Shown piece after piece: positions 58,869 through 64,000 of a stretch of 64,000 nt of DNA. The stretch comes from Ziziphus jujuba. Taxonomy: Eukaryota; Streptophyta; Magnoliopsida; Rosales; Rhamnaceae. Each line of letters begins with the position of its first letter. Position 1 is the first letter of the stretch. The notes beneath the pieces are model-generated. The model was not told the origin of the DNA. It saw nothing but the letters and a program-made list of their open reading frames with translations, and did not search any database. The stretch lies in contig NC_083390.1 of assembly GCF_031755915.1 (NCBI RefSeq), forward strand, positions 22,221,501 to 22,285,500, read 5' to 3'. The position numbers and the translations under genes were made by a program.

Positions 58869-61800
58869 ATGTCTCTCTTGAACCAGCTTTTCAATAGAGG
58901 TGTCTTTGGCGGAAAATGGTATGCCATACATAATTTTTATCCTCTGTACTGCTAAACCCAATTTCGTTTTCGTATTATTCTTTTGTTTTTTTTTTAATTT
59001 CATTTTCTATGATTAATTAGCTGGATTTCTGCTTATTATTTGTTAATTGCTGTTCAAATTCTTTAGGCTTGTTGTTGTAATTTGGTTTGTTGGACTTATA
59101 CTTTGCACCTACCCATTTACATTTTTTGTGAAATTGAAAGTTCAATTGGGCTTTATATTTATTTTTCCCAATTTTCTTGGTTCTCTGAGATACCCAGTAC
59201 CCATCAATAGAATTCGACTTATGGTTCTTTTTTTTTAATTGAAAATTCGTAGAAATATGATGTTTACTATTTTGGAGAATTTCTTCTTTTGGAAGTGAAC
59301 TGCTTCTGCTATGCTGTGAAATTTATGATCTTTACTAATATTCTGTTGGTTTTTTTATTTTTTGTGCCTTAACCAACGTGATTGTCAAGGTTTGTACTTT
59401 TATGTTATTAAAATTCTAAATGTTTGTTAAATTAATCCCTGAAATTTAATGGAGAGCTTACTTTTGGTGGATGACTTTGAAGCAAAACAAGCTTGAACTT
59501 GGCGATCTCACGCATCAAACTGCTTCAAAACAAGAGAGATTTACAGCAGAAACACATGCGGAAGGAGATAGCTCAATTTTTGCAGGCTGGCCAAGAACCT
59601 ATTGCTCGAATTCGGGTAGAGCTTCAATATTGAAAATGTGTATTCATCTGGAAATTATATTTTCGCTATCTGAATTTTATAGATAATTCTGTGTGTATAC
59701 TTGATAACGTGGTTAGGTTGAGCATGTTATTCGAGAACAAAATATATGGGCAGCATATGAGATATTAGAGCTCTTCTGTGAATTTATTCTTGCACGTGTT
59801 CCTATCATCGAAAGCCAGAGGTAAATCTACAGATCAGGGTAATATTTTTCTGTATTGGAGAATTTCTGATATGCATTGCCTTTCTTAGAATTTAAACTTT
59901 GAAGTATCACTTCATGACATTTCTGCAAACTATAAGTTAATTTATCATGATATAAGTTATTGTTCTGGAGCACATTACTCTTCTTGGCCAATTTCATATT
60001 ATAACATGATATATATTAGCAGCTAAGAAGCAAATCCTGTAGTTAGCTTGAAAGCTTGTAACCAGGAAAGCAGGACTGGCTGCATGGATCTGTTGAGATT
60101 TTTTGCTCCATTGCATAATCATAATCTGTAGTGTCAGCAGGTTAAGGCTAAATTTTAACCAAAGTTTGTATCCATGGGACTAAGATGTAAATCACCTAAG
60201 CCTACTGGATTTGAAACATAGTCAAATTTGCTCAAGTTTCAAGTATGTAAAATGACAGTGTGGATGAGTCTTAGACATTCTTCTTCTTCAAATTGATTAA
60301 CAGAGTCAAATTTGCTTAAGTTTCAAGTAGGTAAAATGACAGCGTGGATGAGTCTTAGACATTCTTCTTCTTCAAATTGGTTTAGAAGTTCATTTTGAAA
60401 TGGGCTAATTCAACTTAATTATCCAAGGTTTGCAGTCACCTGCTGCTTTTCTGGCACAGTTGATATAATCAGCTCTTTTAACATTGAGCACTGTGCTTTG
60501 ACTGTAGTGAAATGCATATTGGAAATCTTTCATACTAGCACCCTTAATTTCTATATATGCTTTTAACCATAATTTGCCACTTATCAGGGAGTGTCCAACA
60601 GAACTGCGAGAAGCTATAGCAAGCATAATTTTTGCAGCTCCAAGATGTTCAGATGTGCCAGATTTGTTGCAATTGAAGAATTTGTTTAATGCAAAATATG
60701 GGAAAGAATTTGTCTCAGCCATCTCTGAGCTTCGTCCAGATTCTGGTGTCAATCGTACAGTTAAGTGACTCTAGTGCTTTATAATTATGATATCCAATCA
60801 GGAGCATCATATGAAAACTAATATTTCGATCCTGTTCACTTCTTTAATTATATATTGGCAGATAATTGAAAAGCTTTCAGTTCATGCTCCATCTGGAGAT
60901 GTAAGGCTCAAAGTATTGAAGGAAATTGCTAGAGAGTTTAATGTGGACTGGGATTCTTCTAACACTGAGGCAGAGTTCAGTAAAAGCCATGAAGATTTGC
61001 TGGTATTTTCCAACTTGTTTCAATTTTTTTTTGTGCTTCCGTGTGGCTTAATCCTCTTACACATGTTCCTTTCGTGACCATACTCATGTTACATTTTTCT
61101 TGCTTTCATTAGACAACTACTTGATTATTGTTAAATTATCTTACATGCAGTTGACAACTAGAAACTTCTTCCACATTATTATTATTTGAGGAGGAGAAAT
61201 GGTTAATTATGTATCCTAATATATAAATCTCAAGTTTCTAAACCATTGTATTAGCTAAATAAGAAAGATCGATGGATACATTGCGGGATGTATGAAGAAC
61301 TTAACAGATGTAAATCTGCTTAGTTTAAGTTTAGCTAGGGCAAAGGCAACTCTGTTTAGTTTAAGTTTAGCTAGGGCAAAGGTTAATTTGTTACGTGCCA
61401 GTGTCAGTAACGTATCTGAGTGTGGTTTGTTTTGGAGCTGATAGCTCTTTTGAAGGATATGCTTAATTACATTGTTACTTCACTTACTAGGTGGTTTGTC
61501 TTAAAATTCTTGGAGCAACTTGAGCTTAGGTGAATAAGTGGCACCTGATAATAATGATGGAATTTTTGAATTCAAGATCAAGAAGCATCTTGAGGTTCTT
61601 GTCTACTTTAATAAAAGAAATTCATGTGCAGCTTTTGGATGATGTTAAATCAGTGAAACTGACTTGGGCCTTTTTGTGGTGATATTTTGGTGATATTTCT
61701 GGTGATATTTCTAGGGTGGATCAAAGCAAATTAGTGCTGCAACTGGAGATTCTATAGTTCCCGCAAAACATGGCTCTTTTAAATCAACAACTTCGATTGA

Positions 61801-62071
61801 GGCATCACAATCAATTACGCCTACCCATGGCAAACAAGAACCTCAGCACCTACAAGTTCCGAAATCTTTGAGTAAAATGCCTTCCTTTGGTACTAATGAA
61901 ATTCAACCATCAATTAGAGATGATGATGCACCACCGGCAATTGATTTCAAACATGAGACAAGACCACGATCATCTGATGTCCTGGAGAGAGCTCGAGCTG
62001 CCATTGCCTCTGCAGAGCGTGCATCAGCTGCGGCCCGAGCAGCTGCAGAGTTGGCGAATGTTCAATTTTGA
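58869..62071 (+). CDS. IST1-like protein (ESCRT-III-associated)
   Basis: Six exons join in frame to 318 aa: 58869-58918, 59483-59615, 59717-59820, 60588-60759, 60862-61002, 61715-62071, all with GT-AG introns. The N-terminal Ist1 domain (about residues 10-175) starts MSLLNQLFNRGVFGGK and contains NLAISRIKLLQNKRD, RIRVEHVIREQNIWAAYEIL and YGKEFVSAISELRPDSGVN. It continues with LSVHAPSGDVRLKVLKEIA (about 158-176). Yeast and animal IST1 binds Did2/CHMP1 and Vps4 to tune ESCRT-III disassembly in endosomal sorting; a similar role is inferred. The C-terminal 118 residues, all in the last exon, are low-complexity and end in an Ala/Arg-rich helix (RARAAIASAERASAAARAAA). Introns 3 and 5 contain short tandem duplications. 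No lesions; probably functional. It lies head to tail with the esterase, with no functional tie evident. Confidence 0.93.
60221..60380. repeat. Intronic tandem duplication, 2 x 84 bp
   Basis: Units starting GTCAAATTTGCT at 60221 and 60305, in intron 3 of the IST1-like gene, differ at only a few positions. Confidence 0.9.
61320..61382. repeat. Intronic tandem duplication, period 36 bp
   Basis: TTAGTTTAAGTTTAGCTAGG plus GCAAAGG occurs at 61320 and 61356, in intron 5 of the IST1-like gene. Confidence 0.85.
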
Positions 62072-64000
62072 TCACCGAAGGTAGAAGGAAGATCATCATA
62101 ACGTGAAAGAAAACAAAGAAAGAGAGAGATTAAGCTCTAAGCGTCCTTTGATTTCACTGTGGTGACTTCTCCAGATGGTGAAAAGAAACAACAGGGAAAA
62201 GAAAATATACTTGTGGTAAATTTTACTTTCCGCTAGCTACTAAAGAAAGTGTTTGAGATTACTCTTTACAGATGATTTATATTTCTCTAATGATTGTGAA
62301 TAATTGAGATCTTCTTTTTCATTAATATTTGGATACTATCAGTGTACAATTGATTAATGTTAATATTCTTGAGGATCATCCTTCTTTATTTATTATTCTT
62401 GATGGATGAAGCTTTTATAAAATTTCTATCTACATCAAATTGGTAAACATCGCAACATAATTAAGATCATGAAAATATATAATATCAGATTCTAAGTTGA
62501 AATGGTTCTGGGAATTGCCTCCGTACACACACACACTTATATAAAAAAAAATGAATAAATAAATACACTCTCATGAAAACAAGAGATTATTCGATACATC
62601 ATGTCTATTGAATAATTTTTCCATGAAACTAAAGCCTATCAATTATCGAGTAATATTGGCATTATCCTATTTTTCTTCTCTCTTTTATATAATTTCCATC
62701 CACAAATTGTTGGAAACCTTTCACCATCAAAAGATCAAATAGCTTAATCATAACTAATTTGAAGAGCATAACCGATATGAAAACTGAAAAGTTGCATGCA
62801 TGCAATGCTATAAATACACAGTAATTAATGAAACACAGTAATTAATGAAGAAAAGCACAAAGGGATGTATATATATATATATGTGTGTGTGTCAAAAGTA
62901 ATTAGTTAAACTCTAATTTACAATTACTTATATATTTTATTATTAATAAGAATTTAAGTGGAAAAAGATGATTGGTGAAGAGAAACAAGAAGAAAGAAGG
63001 TGTGGAAGAGGCAAAAGCCAAAAGGAGGGGTACACAAAGTTTGATGAAAGAGTCAGAAGAAACCAAAACATTCTTGTTTGCATTCCCAGACACCCCGACC
63101 TACATGCACTCTCCTACACTGACCTCACAAAGGGGCTGAAGAGCAGAGTGAGTTCCCCTAGGTTGGGTTCCATGTAAAAAAATAAAAAATAAATAAATAC
63201 GCCTTCCCACTCACCTATACTAGTTTGCCCTAACCCTAGCTAGCTTGCAACTTATTATATACCATCCTTTTTCCAACACAGTCTTTGCAGGCCGAGACAA
63301 GTTTACATTACCTGATGTATACTTCTGTTCTGTAATATTTATATATTTATATATTTATATTTATATTTATATATGTATTGATATATATTAGGAAATTAAT
63401 AAATAAATAAATAAATAATCACAGTTATCAACGAGAATGGAGATGCGTCTCTCATGCAACACAAAACCAACGTCTGTGTTTCCCACAAAAGACACAGAGG
63501 ACATGCATGAAACTTCAGCAAACAGTTGTGTGTAAGGCACACAAGCCGTACATATATTCACTGTGGCACACACAGAGTGAGTACGCGTGTGTGACAAAGA
63601 TGTAACGAAAGGATTATATAGCCAGGAGATATACCAACAAAAAATTAAAAATTTAAAAATTTTAAAAATTATAATAAAGACAGTGAACGAGACCAATAGA
63701 GGAAACAAAAATATATTTTATATAAAGAAAAAATTATAAGCTGATGGTGGGATATTGTGGTGGTTGAATCATAGCAATCCCATAAGAGGGGGGTTCAACC
63801 GCGTGATCTACCCCAAGAAGCCACATTGATTTTGTTGAAATGAGGGGTCGTTTTCGTCTTGAATTTCGTTTTGACGCGGACATGTTTCCATTGGTTGTAT
63901 TTCGCAGCTGTTTTCACCTTTCTTTTTTCTTTTTATTTAATTTCTTTTTTTTTTTTTTCCATGGAAAACAAACAAGCAGATAGCAAAATATGGAAATGAA
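62072..64000. other. Right-hand intergenic DNA, no gene identified
   Basis: The first part is IST1-like 3' UTR. A purine-rich stretch near 62968-63180 carries a 69-aa ORF without recognisable domains. Tracts of TATATT (63336-63375) and AAAT (63400-63418) follow. The GC-richer 63420-63610 and 63740-63910 segments could be promoter sequence for a gene beyond the window, but nothing confirms it. Confidence 0.45.

Noticed and set aside
58712..58927. Minus-strand 71-aa ORF
   Set aside because: Antisense shadow of the IST1-like leader and first exon.
63130..63175. miR395-like word (GGGGAACTC on the minus strand)
   Set aside because: Only about nine bases agree with miR395 and I found no pairing arm of a precursor.

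Overview
The window looks like nuclear DNA of a eudicot plant. It has U2-type spliceosomal introns in two clear housekeeping genes, an E-class pentatricopeptide-repeat (PPR) family, plant-type Ty3/gypsy, TRIM and MITE elements with initiator-tRNA-Met primer sites, and very AT-rich intergenic DNA. I cannot name the species from sequence alone. All identities were judged by eye.

Layout. 1-7609: minus-strand Ty3/gypsy element with its complete 2958-bp 5' LTR on the right and the start of its 3' LTR cut by the window edge. The overlapping LTR parts look identical, yet the interior is scrambled (integrase, then gag, protease and pol tail). 7610-18836: gene-free AT-rich DNA with one arm of a 0.9-kb inverted repeat. 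18837-22745: segmental duplication copy A with a PPR pseudogene. 22937-23837: second arm of the 0.9-kb inverted repeat. 23865-49290: a large imperfect inverted repeat whose arms (about 3.6-3.9 kb without insertions) flank a 1.7-kb centre holding a papain-like pseudogene. The left arm was later hit by a TRIM and three MITE-like elements. The right arm was hit by a solo LTR nested in another solo LTR (35377-41575) and by a gag-less gypsy element (42401-49262) carrying a TRIM two-LTR-circle-like insert at its primer site. 49778-53690: duplication copy B with a second PPR pseudogene that shares two nonsense codons with copy A.

54423-62071 holds the only two convincingly intact genes, both on the plus strand: a probably plastid-targeted alpha/beta hydrolase of the monoacylglycerol lipase / caffeoylshikimate esterase family (8 exons, 401 aa), and an IST1-like ESCRT-III regulator (6 exons, 318 aa). 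They lie head to tail about 1.2 kb apart and show no functional link. 62072-64000 has no recognisable gene.

The main interest is transposon biology. Target-site duplications and empty sites preserved in the opposite repeat arm allow the insertion history to be ordered, and two recombinant retroelement structures stand out: the shuffled INT-gag element and the PBS-to-PBS TRIM insert.
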